From: Candidatus Gastranaerophilales bacterium
GTDB lineage: Bacteria > Cyanobacteriota > Vampirovibrionia > Gastranaerophilales > Gastranaerophilaceae
Reading direction: 5' to 3'
Assembly: GCA_910587175.1 (NCBI GenBank)
Contig: CAJULH010000002.1
Coordinates: 45,653 to 109,652 of the forward strand
Length of the DNA stretch: 64,000 nt
Shown: piece after piece, positions 16,368 to 25,318 of the stretch
Layout of the letters: every line of letters begins with the position of its first letter
How positions within the stretch are numbered: the first letter of the stretch is position 1
Made by a program: the position numbers and the translations under genes
Notes under the pieces: generated by a model
Told to the model about the DNA's origin: nothing
The model's database searches: none
The model's input: the letters and a program-made list of their open reading frames with translations, nothing else

Positions 16368-18476
16368 TTATGCGGCTTTTTCATTCACTACAATTGCATC
16401 TTTGTATTTTTCCAAATATGCATCCTTATCAACAGGTTCAGCTTGTTCCGTAGCCATTACTTCACCCAAAACATCATACTTTGCTTCAATTCTTTCTTTT
16501 TGTTCTTTGCTTGATGCTACAAGTCCTGTTTTTGGATTGATGCATTCAAGCACATGGGCTCTTTCAAAGTCTTCAAGCGGGAAATCTCCGCTTGCTATCT
16601 GCATAGTAGTATGATACAGTGCATTTAATGTACCGCAATCTGCCCAAGGTTCATCCGTAGGCACAGCGTACACTTTCTGCCCCGCCACAAGGTTTTTCGC
16701 CTTTTCAATAACATCAAGCGGAACCTTTTTGCTTATCATTTCACCCGTTTCTTTATCTTTTTCTGCAGTCAGATTATAAATCTGTTTCTGAATTTTTTCT
16801 GCATCAGGCTCCTGTGTCAAAGCCATAATAATAGGTACATAAAGCCCGGACCAGTCTCTTTTTTCTTTCCCGACACCAACATAAAGATACGGTTCTATCT
16901 CTGAAAGTGCACTGAAAGCCTCTTTGCTCACTGCAAACTGGAATGTATTGGTCAAGCAATTCCCGTCCTTTTCATATCCTTCAGGAATTTCTTTAGGTTT
17001 TTCCGCAAAGGCAAGAATTTCATTATCGTCATTGAGTTTCATAATACCGAAGTTTCCTTTGGCATCTTCGGATTTTACTTCTTTTGCAATCATTGCTATA
17101 GCTGCTTTTCCGCTATTCATAAGCTCTGCAACTTTACCGGTAGCCTCTGTAAGTCTTGACATAGAATCATTTGGAAGAATGAAAAGGCTTTCCCTGCCAT
17201 CCCTTTGCATTTTATCGTATAATTCTGCTGTAAAGCCGCCACTTCCTCTGTTTACGCCGGATTTATTTAAATAAAATTTTATATTTTCCCCGATTTTTAA
17301 TTTTGAACAATCCAACAGTCCTGCTTTATGAAGGGATATAAATGTAGTTTCCATAGGCGTCAAGCCTGTAGCGGTTTGAAATACACCTTTTGTAGACTGT
17401 GCACCGCCTTTTTTATCATGGAAAATAGCACTGGATGAAGCATTGGCATATTCAGCACGGGAGCCGTAACCTCCTGCAAGCATTGCAAACTGTATATTTT
17501 GAGCTCCTTCTTTTTCAACAAACGGATCCAACAATACTTGTCCGCTTTCAACTTTCTTTGAAAAATCTTCTATGCCTTTAATTAATTCACCGACAAATCT
17601 GCCGTTTTCAAGACCGATTACAACCTCTGTACCTTTGCCTACTGAAGGTTTTACCTCCCTCTTTCTGATTTTCTGGGGTTTTATTTCACTTTCAGAAGGA
17701 ACATATTTATTTCCCCTCTGCTTAGTAAATATGGATAATCTTCCTTCTTCCATTGATTTTTTATTAATCGAACCTGCATTCGTCAAAAGCACATCTTTGC
17801 CATCTTCCACAACAGACATTAGTTTTCCCCTTGTTTCAAGAATATAAACTTCTTCAGGGGTAACCCTTCCGTTTGGCGCGTTATTCGGACTTAATGTAAT
17901 TCTCATCTGCTGCGACGGTGTAAGGACTTTTCTTGTAGGAATTTCTCCGTATTTTTTATATTCTTCTGTATTCACCGTAACGGGACTTCTTAAAACAATT
18001 TCATACATCAAATCGCCGTATTTTTGTCTTTTAATCTGGGTTCTGGCAGGAAGAATGGTTGTGGTGCCGTTTTCTTTATCTTCCTTTTCTGTAACAGGTA
18101 TTGTGGTTTTAACAGAATCATCATAAGATACAAAATCATCAGCAAGCCTGTTTATCCACTCTTTTATGCTAATCATGGAACCTACATCTTCGCCTGCCAT
18201 TCCGTTTTCTAAATCTTTGCAGGTGACTAACTGCTTGCGCAGATCAGTAAATATTGCCTTCATGCTGCCTTCGAAGCTGACAGTTCTTGCAAGCTTGATA
18301 CCATTCATAGCCTGATATGCACTAATTAAACTTTGACTTGAAATATTGCTTCTTTTTATATCATCCGCACCTTTGAACTGAACAACATTGGTTTTTATCG
18401 GGTTTTGGACAGGTTGGTTTTGTTTTTCCCTTGCAAATGTTGAATATGGGAAAGCTATGTTTATTCTTTGAATCAT
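16368..18476 (-). CDS. Large nucleotidyltransferase-fold protein with unique N-terminal region
   Basis: Seen: residues about 1-310 are not recognised and include the lineage motif VVQFKGADD near residue 32. Residues about 315-640 have the sugar-1-phosphate nucleotidyltransferase layout: FAMLAGGYGSRAEYANASS (a G-rich loop where family members have GxGTRL), IKFYLNKSG, ILPNDSM, ILAFAEKPKEIPEGY, DWSGLYVPII, and EPWADCGTLNALYHTT near the C-terminus. Known: such enzymes make NDP-sugars. Inference: the fold is likely, but the usual R-L and K of the active-site loop are not in place, so substrate and activity are open. A terminator follows directly, and nothing is cotranscribed with confidence. Confidence 0.65.
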   Translation of the reverse strand: MIQRINIAFPYSTFAREKQNQPVQNPIKTNVVQFKGADDIKRSNISSQSLISAYQAMNGIKLARTVSFEGSMKAIFTDLRKQLVTCKDLENGMAGEDVGSMISIKEWINRLADDFVSYDDSVKTTIPVTEKEDKENGTTTILPARTQIKRQKYGDLMYEIVLRSPVTVNTEEYKKYGEIPTRKVLTPSQQMRITLSPNNAPNGRVTPEEVYILETRGKLMSVVEDGKDVLLTNAGSINKKSMEEGRLSIFTKQRGNKYVPSESEIKPQKIRKREVKPSVGKGTEVVIGLENGRFVGELIKGIEDFSKKVESGQVLLDPFVEKEGAQNIQFAMLAGGYGSRAEYANASSSAIFHDKKGGAQSTKGVFQTATGLTPMETTFISLHKAGLLDCSKLKIGENIKFYLNKSGVNRGSGGFTAELYDKMQRDGRESLFILPNDSMSRLTEATGKVAELMNSGKAAIAMIAKEVKSEDAKGNFGIMKLNDDNEILAFAEKPKEIPEGYEKDGNCLTNTFQFAVSKEAFSALSEIEPYLYVGVGKEKRDWSGLYVPIIMALTQEPDAEKIQKQIYNLTAEKDKETGEMISKKVPLDVIEKAKNLVAGQKVYAVPTDEPWADCGTLNALYHTTMQIASGDFPLEDFERAHVLECINPKTGLVASSKEQKERIEAKYDVLGEVMATEQAEPVDKDAYLEKYKDAIVVNEKAA

Positions 18477-18913
18477 TTTATTTTTCCTTTTATGTTAATA
18501 ATTAACCAGTTTTCTTTGTCTTTCAGCGTAAAGCACTAAAAAGTGTAAATAATTAATGCTTGTAAATAAAATTTTTTGCCACCCGCCAAAACATCTAATT
18601 GCATTTTGAACAAGACACAATCATTACTCTTTGAAATTTTTAGTATTTCGCTTTTAGGGCAGACTTTCAGTTTAACCCAAAAAATTTTTTATGCAAATTT
18701 AAAAATAAAAAAATCCCCCGCGAAAACCCGCAGGGGAAAACTTTTAAAGAACTATGGAGATATAGGAGAGAGGAGAAATTTGTCTTTGGCTTTTGCCCTT
18801 GTATTAAGAGCTTTTCACCTTTTGACCATTTGAACCCGTTATTTTACAGAATTCAGGGACTTTATGTGATTTTTATAAACTTCTTTTAAACTGCCGTTTT
18901 ATATACCCGGAAT
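18477..18913. other. gene-free stretch of 437 bp
   Basis: No convincing coding region. It holds the upstream region of the 16368-18476 gene (an imperfect TTAAT-ATTAA palindrome near 18495-18507), a terminator at 18706-18736, and about 165 bp of unexplained 3' sequence after the small gene at 18914. Confidence 0.5.
18706..18736 (-). terminator. intrinsic terminator, minus strand
   Basis: CCCC-C-GCG/CGC-A-GGGG stem (18715-18736) with an AAAA-containing loop. On the minus strand it is followed by ATTTTTTTATTTTT. It would end the transcript of the gene at 18914-19288, leaving a 3' untranslated tail of about 175 nt. Confidence 0.7.
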
Positions 18914-19288
18914 TTACAGGGTTTGAAGAACTGCACTTGCTGCAAGAGCATTTACTTGCGCTTCTGAAAGACCTGGAAATTCAGCAGCAATAACATTTAC
19001 CATATCTTCAACAGTGCCTTCAAATTTACCCATGGAGGCTTGAATCCTTGCTATAGACTCATCATTTTGATATTTACTGTGGTCAATTGCAAGTGCATTG
19101 CCCATTACAACTGCTTTGTTCTGCGCTGCAGACAATTGCATAGCATTGTAAATCGCTTCGTTGTCTACCTGTTTTTCTTCAGAATTTACAGGCGCTTTTT
19201 CTTCAGCGGATGTTTTCTTTTCTTCTTCTTTCTTTTCCACTTGTTTTTGAAAATTTAAACCATAAAGGTTAAGATTAATTTTGTCCAT
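18914..19288 (-). CDS. Unrecognised 124-aa protein with lineage N-terminal motif
   Basis: Not recognised. The N-terminus (INLNLYGLNFQK) matches that of the GNAT-like protein at 39-701. A lysine/glutamate-rich stretch follows (about 13-42), then a helical C-terminal part ending GLSEAQVNALAASAVLQTL. No signal peptide or membrane span. The strong ribosome site (AAGGAGACAGAGACT before the ATG) and own terminator suggest a well-expressed single-gene unit. The shared N-terminus may be a sorting or assembly tag. Confidence 0.7.
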   Translation of the reverse strand: MDKINLNLYGLNFQKQVEKKEEEKKTSAEEKAPVNSEEKQVDNEAIYNAMQLSAAQNKAVVMGNALAIDHSKYQNDESIARIQASMGKFEGTVEDMVNVIAAEFPGLSEAQVNALAASAVLQTL

Positions 19289-19452
19289 AGTCTCTGTCTC
19301 CTTGCTTTAAAAGTTCTTTGCTGTTCCTTATATTTAGACTATCGGTACTCTTTTACTTAAACTTTATGATTTTACAAAAAACCGTTACAAAAATTAATAT
19401 AAACCCTGAAATTATTGTCCGCCAGTCATTTCGGAATTTATTTTTTACAATA

Positions 19453-19487
19453 AAATACCCGCCTGTGAAACTTTCCGGCGGGTATTT
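19453..19487 (-). terminator. intrinsic terminator, minus strand
   Basis: AAATACCCGCC/GGCGGGTATTT, an 11-bp perfect stem just after the gene ending at 19509. On the minus strand it is followed by TATTG. Confidence 0.75.
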
Positions 19488-19508
19488 ACTCTATTTACAA
19501 ATCTATGC

Positions 19509-20093
19509 TTATTCGGCTTTCTGTTCAGTCAACTGTTCTGTTTCCTGTTCAGCTTCTTTCGGCTTTAAAAGACTGCTATATACAGCATCAGTTCTTTCGT
19601 AATTTTCTTTGGTTTTCATTTTCTGTCTATCACTATATGTGAAAAAGCCTCTTTCATGAGCTGTTTTTTCAGCTTCTTTGAAATTTTTACTTTTTGCCGC
19701 ATTAGAAACTAACATCAGAACCGAAGTTGCCAAAACCGCAGCAATCGCAATATTTTTATTTTTGGTTATTTGTTTGCCAATACCTTTAAGCGCATCAGCA
19801 TCAGCTGTATTTTGGCTTAGCATCATTTTATATTTATCTGACAAATCCGATACTTTTAAAGTTTTAAACAGTGCAGTCAAACCTGTTGCAAATGCACCAA
19901 GTGTGCTAAACGCAGACACAGCCTTATATTTACCGTCTTCCACTTCTCTGCCCACAGATAATTTCAAAGCCTCGTTTGCCTGATTTTGGCTTACCCATTT
20001 AAAATATTTGTCGTGTTTTCCTTCTTTGGCATTATCATTTTTATTGGCTTTTCTTGAAGCAAATGAAACATTTTGGACTGCATTAACCGGCAT
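19509..20093 (-). CDS. Unrecognised protein with two membrane segments and an NVSFAS N-terminus
   Basis: Not recognised. The ATG at 20093 has AAGGAG 6 bases upstream, which settles the start. Residues about 7-13 read NVSFASRK, the lineage motif. Two hydrophobic segments are visible (AVSAFSTLGAFATGLTALF and IAIAAVLATSVLMLVSNAA), with a charged C-terminus rich in glutamate and glutamine. 194 aa. No homologue can be named. Confidence 0.65.
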   Translation of the reverse strand: MPVNAVQNVSFASRKANKNDNAKEGKHDKYFKWVSQNQANEALKLSVGREVEDGKYKAVSAFSTLGAFATGLTALFKTLKVSDLSDKYKMMLSQNTADADALKGIGKQITKNKNIAIAAVLATSVLMLVSNAAKSKNFKEAEKTAHERGFFTYSDRQKMKTKENYERTDAVYSSLLKPKEAEQETEQLTEQKAE

Positions 20094-20168
20094 ATTTTTC
20101 TCCTTATTAAACTGTTTGTTAAAGGTGTTTGTATAAAACGCAAACACAATTTTTTTTGCTGGTCAGGT

Positions 20169-21458
20169 TCAATTATATTCAAATCTTTTAAAAATTTCAT
20201 CCATATTTTTTAAATATTTTTCGTAACTGAAACAAGCAGCGATTTCCACATCATTCAGGTGTTTGCGCATATTTTCCTTAAAGTTTTCTTTGCCTTTAAC
20301 CCCACTAAAAGCGTCCATCGCTTCTCTTTGGACAATTTCATATGCAGCTTCACGCGTCATTCCTTTTTCAACAAGCTTTAAAAGGCAGCTTTGGGAAAAT
20401 ATTATATCGCCGTATTTGCCAATATTTTTCAACATATTATCAGGCTTTATAACCAGATTTTCAAGAGTAAAATTCAGCCTCTGCAGCATATAATCAGCAA
20501 GTATTGTGGAATCCGGAAAAATCACACGCTCCACGCTTGAATGGGAAATATCCCTTTCATGCCAGAGAGTTATATTTTCCATTGCAGCAAAGCTGTTTGA
20601 CCTCAAAATTCTTGCCAGACCGGATAAATTTTCGCTTGCAATCGGATTTTTCTTATGGGGCATTGCAGAAGAGCCTTTCTGCCCTTTCTTAAAACCTTCT
20701 TCAACCTCTGCCACTTCCCATCTTTGCAGATGACGGATTTCGACTGCAACATTTTCTATCGCAGAACCTATTAAAGAGAGAGCCGAAATATATGCAGCAT
20801 GGGCATCTCTGGCTATTACCTGCGTACTTATTTTAGCAGGTTTCAACCCTAAAATTTCACATGTGATGCGTTCAATTTCAGGTTCAACGTTTGAATAAGT
20901 TCCGACAGGACCCGAAATCTGTCCCCTTAGAATATCCGAAAGTGCATATTCTAAACGTTTTTTAGCCCTTTCAAACATATCATACCAGTTTAAAAGTTTA
21001 AATCCGAAGGTTATAACTTCTGCGCCGATACCGTGAGAACGTCCTATACAGCGAATATCCTTATATTTAAAAGCAAGGGTTTTCAATGTATTTAAGATAT
21101 TATCAAGGTCTTTTAAAATAATATCGCTCGCATCCTTTATCTGGAGCGCAAAGGCAGTATCTATGACATCAGAACTTGTGAGCCCTTTATGCATATAGCC
21201 TGAATATTTTTCGCCAACATAGTTATTTACACAGGTCAAAAATGCAATAACATCATGGTTTACGGTTTTTTCTATTTCATCAATCTCATCTACCGTAAAT
21301 TTTGCAGTGTTTAAAATATGATCATACGCATCTTTTGGAATTTGTCCCAGTTTGTAATAAGCCTCAACTACAGCAAGTTCAACCTTTAGATAATAGGAAA
21401 ATTTGCTTTCAAGTTCCCAGATTTTTGAAATTTCTTCTCTCGAATACCGTTTAATCAT
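20169..21458 (-). CDS. purB: Adenylosuccinate lyase
   Basis: Catalyses two fumarate-releasing steps of purine biosynthesis (SAICAR to AICAR, adenylosuccinate to AMP). Seen: KRYSREEISKIW at the N-terminus, NHDVIAF, the GYMHKGLTSSDVIDTA segment, RSHGIGAEV with the catalytic His, and the fumarase-superfamily signature KGSSAMPHKKNPI near residue 265. 429 aa is standard. TATACT lies 6 bases before the ATG and no ribosome site is present, so the mRNA may be leaderless. Confidence 0.95.
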   Translation of the reverse strand: MIKRYSREEISKIWELESKFSYYLKVELAVVEAYYKLGQIPKDAYDHILNTAKFTVDEIDEIEKTVNHDVIAFLTCVNNYVGEKYSGYMHKGLTSSDVIDTAFALQIKDASDIILKDLDNILNTLKTLAFKYKDIRCIGRSHGIGAEVITFGFKLLNWYDMFERAKKRLEYALSDILRGQISGPVGTYSNVEPEIERITCEILGLKPAKISTQVIARDAHAAYISALSLIGSAIENVAVEIRHLQRWEVAEVEEGFKKGQKGSSAMPHKKNPIASENLSGLARILRSNSFAAMENITLWHERDISHSSVERVIFPDSTILADYMLQRLNFTLENLVIKPDNMLKNIGKYGDIIFSQSCLLKLVEKGMTREAAYEIVQREAMDAFSGVKGKENFKENMRKHLNDVEIAACFSYEKYLKNMDEIFKRFEYN

Positions 21459-21562
21459 AAATTAAGTATAGAATAAAAATAGAAATTACTCAAAATAGCG
21501 TATTGAATTGAATTTTAGCATATATTATGATACAATGATATGTATAGTTTGAGAGTTTCTAA

Positions 21563-21883
21563 ATGATAAATGAAGAAATAAAACCCACGAAAGCTGTTTT
21601 TACAAATAATGAGATATCCCCCTTTGTTTTTGATTTACTTTGCACTTTCAGAGATATTAAAAAAGTACAAACGGTTGATAGTGTTTATGTAAATTTGGCA
21701 AACGATAAGCTTGAAATATATGTATTTTATCTTAAAGAAGATTTCAATATAGAAGATGAAATTGTAAAATATATAACAAATTGGGAAGAACAGTACGGAT
21801 ATTTTCCTGAAGTATTTGTCTATCCACTTGATATGATAGAAAAAAAAGAATTAGCTTTACCATTAGGAGTAATGGAAATTTAA
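21563..21883 (+). CDS. Small partner protein of a HEPN gene (possible degenerate MNT)
   Basis: 106 aa, not recognised with confidence. It ends 1 base before the HEPN gene, so the two are translationally coupled. The order of strands (VDSVYVNLANDKLEIYVFYL, then FPEVFVYPLDMIE) loosely follows a minimal nucleotidyltransferase, but the GSxAxG and D-x-D active-site motifs are absent. Inference from context: an antitoxin-like or regulatory partner. Confidence 0.5.
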   Translation: MINEEIKPTKAVFTNNEISPFVFDLLCTFRDIKKVQTVDSVYVNLANDKLEIYVFYLKEDFNIEDEIVKYITNWEEQYGYFPEVFVYPLDMIEKKELALPLGVMEI

Positions 21884-21884
21884 A

Positions 21885-22250
21885 ATGGATAAATACTCAC
21901 AGGTTTATTTAGACAAAGCTTGCGAAAATTATGAATTGTATAACCACTTAGCAAATATCGATAAATTTGAGGCTTGGCAGATTACAACTTTATTTTACAG
22001 TGCATTATGTCTTGCAAAGGCTTATCTTTATAATAAAAAAATTCCCCAAAATTCCGTAAATTCCCATGAAAGCATTAAAAAATGGCTTACAACCGAATCA
22101 GAAGCAAAACGACTTAACGTGTTTTTCTTTTATGAAAAATTATATTTCGACAGCAGAGATGCAAGATACTCTATCAAAAAAATAAGCAAAGCAAGAATTC
22201 AAAACGCTCTTAAAAATTATGACAAGGTCAAACAACTTTTAACTTTATAA
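21885..22250 (+). CDS. HEPN-domain protein
   Basis: 121 aa of helices. The pattern YSALCLAKAYLYNKKIP, NSHESIKKWL and FDSRDARYS follows the HEPN (COG1895/PF05168-type) layout, with the closing R-x-x-R-Y. Known: HEPN proteins are often RNases or partners of nucleotidyltransferases in toxin-antitoxin pairs. Inference: the toxin-like half of the operon that starts at 21563. The RX4-6H catalytic motif is not seen, so it may lack RNase activity. Confidence 0.6.
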   Translation: MDKYSQVYLDKACENYELYNHLANIDKFEAWQITTLFYSALCLAKAYLYNKKIPQNSVNSHESIKKWLTTESEAKRLNVFFFYEKLYFDSRDARYSIKKISKARIQNALKNYDKVKQLLTL

Positions 22251-22253
22251 AGT

Positions 22254-23138
22254 CTACACTTTCACCACGCCTGCCTGTTCGACAATTTTTCTTATGTAGG
22301 CGCCGTAGCCGTTATTTTTATACTTTTCGCTTAGTTTTAAAAGCTGTGCTGCATCAATATAGCCCATTCTGTAGGCAACCTCTTCAATGCAGGCTATTTT
22401 CATGCCTGTATTTATTTCCATAGACTGCACAAAATTGCTAGCCTGAAGAAGACTTTCAAATGTTCCTGTATCAAGCCAGGCAAAACCCCTGCCCAATATT
22501 TCAACATCTAAGGCATTGTTTAAAAGATAGATATTGTTTAAATCCGTAATCTCCAATTCACCCCTGGCAGATGGTTTCAGGGTTTTTGCATATTCTACCA
22601 CTTTATCATCATAAAAATACAAACCGGTTACAGCATAGTTTGATTTCGGATTTTTTGGCTTTTCTTCAATGGAAACAGCCTTGTTGTTCTCATCAAATTC
22701 CACAACACCAAACCTTTGCGGGTCATTCACCTGATACCCGAAAACAGTTGCCCCCTTTGTTTTTTCACCAACAGATTTTAACATAGACGAAAAACCAAAA
22801 CCGTGGAAAATATTATCTCCTAAAATTAACGCTACAGGCGAATTTTGGATAAAATCTTCAGCAATTAAAAAGCTGTCTGCAATTCCTCTGGTTTCAGTCT
22901 GCACAGCATATGAAAATTTAACGCCAAGGTTTGAACCATCCCCAAGCACTTTTTGGAAATTCCCAAGGTCATTTGGATTTGAAATGATTAAAATATCCCG
23001 GATACCCGCAAGCATAAGGGTTGTAATCGGGTAATATGCCATAGGTTTATCGTATACGGGAAGAAGAATTTTTGAAATCGGAAGACTTGCCGGATATAAT
23101 CTGCTTCCAGCACCCCCTGCAAGGATTATACCTTTCAT
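22254..23138 (-). CDS. rmlA: Glucose-1-phosphate thymidylyltransferase
   Basis: Makes dTDP-glucose from dTTP and glucose-1-phosphate, first step toward dTDP-rhamnose and related envelope sugars. Seen: MKGIILAGGAGSRLYPASLP at the N-terminus, KPMAYYPITTLM, ALILGDNIFHG, FGVVEFDENNKAVSIEEKP, and FAWLDTGTFESLLQAS. 294 aa from the ATG at 23138, which overlaps the galE stop (ATGA). It forms an operon with recA and galE. The other rhamnose genes are not in the window. Confidence 0.95.
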   Translation of the reverse strand: MKGIILAGGAGSRLYPASLPISKILLPVYDKPMAYYPITTLMLAGIRDILIISNPNDLGNFQKVLGDGSNLGVKFSYAVQTETRGIADSFLIAEDFIQNSPVALILGDNIFHGFGFSSMLKSVGEKTKGATVFGYQVNDPQRFGVVEFDENNKAVSIEEKPKNPKSNYAVTGLYFYDDKVVEYAKTLKPSARGELEITDLNNIYLLNNALDVEILGRGFAWLDTGTFESLLQASNFVQSMEINTGMKIACIEEVAYRMGYIDAAQLLKLSEKYKNNGYGAYIRKIVEQAGVVKV

Positions 23139-24169
23139 ATGTGTGTCCTTTCCTTGTTTTCCGCGGGTTGTTGCAAAGTTTTTAAAATGCGCTCCCAATT
23201 TGCAGCATTTTGAATAGAAACATTCAAAGGAGTTTTCGCACTCCACTGCAGCATCTCTTTTGCTTTTGCCGAATTTGCAACCAATTTTGCCGGGTCGCCT
23301 TCGCGCCTGCTGCAGATTTTCAAGGGAACTTTTATGTTTAAAACATTTTCAACGGCAGAAAATATTTCTTTTACGCTTTCACCCTCCCCGCTGCCAAGGT
23401 TTATTATTGTACTGTCATTATTTCGAAGATATTCATATGCCAGCGTATGTGCCTTTGCAAGGTCGCAAACATCTATATAATCTCTGACACAGGTGCCGTC
23501 TTTTGTATCATAATCTGTTCCAAAAAGATTAAAGACCTTATTTTCGTCTGCCTTTAAGATGTTTGGGACAAGATGGGTTTCAATATCGTGCCATTCGCCT
23601 GAAACACCGTCCGCATCTGCACCTATAACATTAAAATATCTGAATATTGTATACTTTAGCCCATATGCTTTTGCATAATCTTTTATCGCAAGTTCTATGG
23701 CAAGTTTTGTGCTGCCATAAGGATTTACAGGCTTTTGCGGATGAAATTCATCTATTGGTATATAGTTTGGTTCCCCATATGTGGCACAGGTGGATGAAAA
23801 AACAATCTTTTTAACATTGTTTTCCACCATAGCATCAAGCAAACTGATTGAACCTGAAACATTGTTGTTATAATACTTTGAAGGGCTTATAACACTTTCA
23901 TTCACAAGAGAATTTGCTGCAAAATGTACAACAGCATCAATTTTATAGGTTTGAAAGAGTTTATTAAGAGCCTCTTTATCCCTTGTATCAGCCTTTATAA
24001 AATCAACAAAGCTGCCTTTTTCGTTTTTGGCAAAGTCTTTCAGCCTTTCAATGATTTCAATATGTCCCACTGAAAGGTTATCAAGGATAACAACATCATA
24101 TCCGGATTTTATGAAGTCTATAGCGGAATGAGAGCCTATATATCCTGCTCCGCCTGTAATAAGTATCAT
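23135..24169 (-). CDS. galE: UDP-glucose 4-epimerase
   Basis: Interconverts UDP-glucose and UDP-galactose, NAD-dependent, cytoplasmic. Seen: Rossmann motif MILITGGAGYIGSH, the SSTCATYG serine region, catalytic Y-x-x-x-K in NPYGSTKLA, and RYFNVIGAD. The ATG at 24169 has AGGAAACA in front and leaves 7 bases after the recA stop; a longer reading frame into recA exists but is not needed. 344 aa. Confidence 0.95.
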   Translation of the reverse strand: MILITGGAGYIGSHSAIDFIKSGYDVVILDNLSVGHIEIIERLKDFAKNEKGSFVDFIKADTRDKEALNKLFQTYKIDAVVHFAANSLVNESVISPSKYYNNNVSGSISLLDAMVENNVKKIVFSSTCATYGEPNYIPIDEFHPQKPVNPYGSTKLAIELAIKDYAKAYGLKYTIFRYFNVIGADADGVSGEWHDIETHLVPNILKADENKVFNLFGTDYDTKDGTCVRDYIDVCDLAKAHTLAYEYLRNNDSTIINLGSGEGESVKEIFSAVENVLNIKVPLKICSRREGDPAKLVANSAKAKEMLQWSAKTPLNVSIQNAANWERILKTLQQPAENKERTHI

Positions 24170-24176
24170 TTGTTTC

Positions 24177-25238
24177 CTATTCTTTGTTTGCAAGGGTTTC
24201 TCTTACTTTTTCTTCAACCTCTTTTAAAATTTCAGGATGCTCACCCAGAAATTCTTTGGATTTATCTCTGCCCTGACCGAGTTTCTCATCATTATAGCTA
24301 AACCAGGCACCTGCTTTTTTAATTATATCCATATTAACAGCCACGTCCAAAATGTTGCCCAGAGCGCAAATGCCTTTACCGTAAACAATATCAAACTCGG
24401 CTACGCGGAAAGGAGGCGCCACTTTGTTTTTAACCACTTTTACACGCACCCTGTTTCCGATATCTTCACCGTCTTTATTTTTAACAGAATCAAAACGACG
24501 GATATCCAGGCGAACTGAAGCATAATATTTCAGCGCATTACCACCTGTGGTAGTTTCGGGGTTGCCGTACATAACGCCGATTTTTTGTCTCAACTGGTTA
24601 ATAAAAATTACTGTAGTATTTGTCTTTCCTACAATACCGGTTAGTTTCCTCAATGCCTTTGACATTAACCTTGCCTGAAGACCCATCTGCTGCTCATCCA
24701 TAGCTTTTTCGATTTCAGCCTTTGGAACAAGAGCTGCAACAGAGTCAATTACAATAACATCAATTGCGCCGGAGCGAACCAGCTCTTCTGCAATTTCAAG
24801 TGCCTGCTCACCTGTATCCGGCTGGGAGATAAGAAGTTCATCAACATTTACACCCAAATTTTTAGCGTATTCAGGGTCAAGTGCGTGTTCTGCATCTATA
24901 AATGCTGCAATACCGCCTTTTTTCTGGGCTTCTGCAACAATGTGCTGCGCAAGGGTAGTTTTACCGCTAGATTCAGGACCGTATATTTCTATAACCCTGC
25001 CCCTTGGAACACCGCCAACCCCAAGAGCAATATCAAGAGCAAGTGCTCCTGTCGGTATACAATCCACATTTACGGAAGATTTATCCCCGAGGCGCATAAT
25101 GGAGCCTTTGCCAAAATCTTTCTCAATCTTATCTAAAGCCATTTTCAGGGCTTTATCTTTTCCTTCTCTTAATTCCTTTGCTGCAGCATCTTCTTTGGTT
25201 TCTTTTGCAGATGCTTTTACTTTGGTTTCCGCTGCCAT
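24177..25238 (-). CDS. recA: Recombinase A
   Basis: DNA strand exchange and SOS co-protease. Seen: KALKMALDKIEKDFGKGSIM, Walker A GPESSGKTT, Walker B-type VIVIDSVAALVPKAEI, L2 loop region TTTGGNALKYYASVRLD, and a typical C-terminus. 353 aa. Ribosome site GAAAGAGGAT before the ATG. It is followed by galE and rmlA on the same strand, an unusual pairing with envelope sugar genes. No clear LexA-type box is recognised upstream. Confidence 0.97.
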   Translation of the reverse strand: MAAETKVKASAKETKEDAAAKELREGKDKALKMALDKIEKDFGKGSIMRLGDKSSVNVDCIPTGALALDIALGVGGVPRGRVIEIYGPESSGKTTLAQHIVAEAQKKGGIAAFIDAEHALDPEYAKNLGVNVDELLISQPDTGEQALEIAEELVRSGAIDVIVIDSVAALVPKAEIEKAMDEQQMGLQARLMSKALRKLTGIVGKTNTTVIFINQLRQKIGVMYGNPETTTGGNALKYYASVRLDIRRFDSVKNKDGEDIGNRVRVKVVKNKVAPPFRVAEFDIVYGKGICALGNILDVAVNMDIIKKAGAWFSYNDEKLGQGRDKSKEFLGEHPEILKEVEEKVRETLANKE

Positions 25239-25305
25239 ATATCCTCTTTCTCCTCAAAACTGGTGTAAACTAAATAATTCACTATACTTTCATTGTAATT
25301 CATTA

Positions 25306-25318
25306 TATAATAAATTCT
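25306..25318 (+). promoter_or_regulatory. -10 box of a leaderless kdsA promoter
   Basis: TATAAT at 25306-25311, 7 bases before the ATG of kdsA. No ribosome site is present. Confidence 0.5.
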
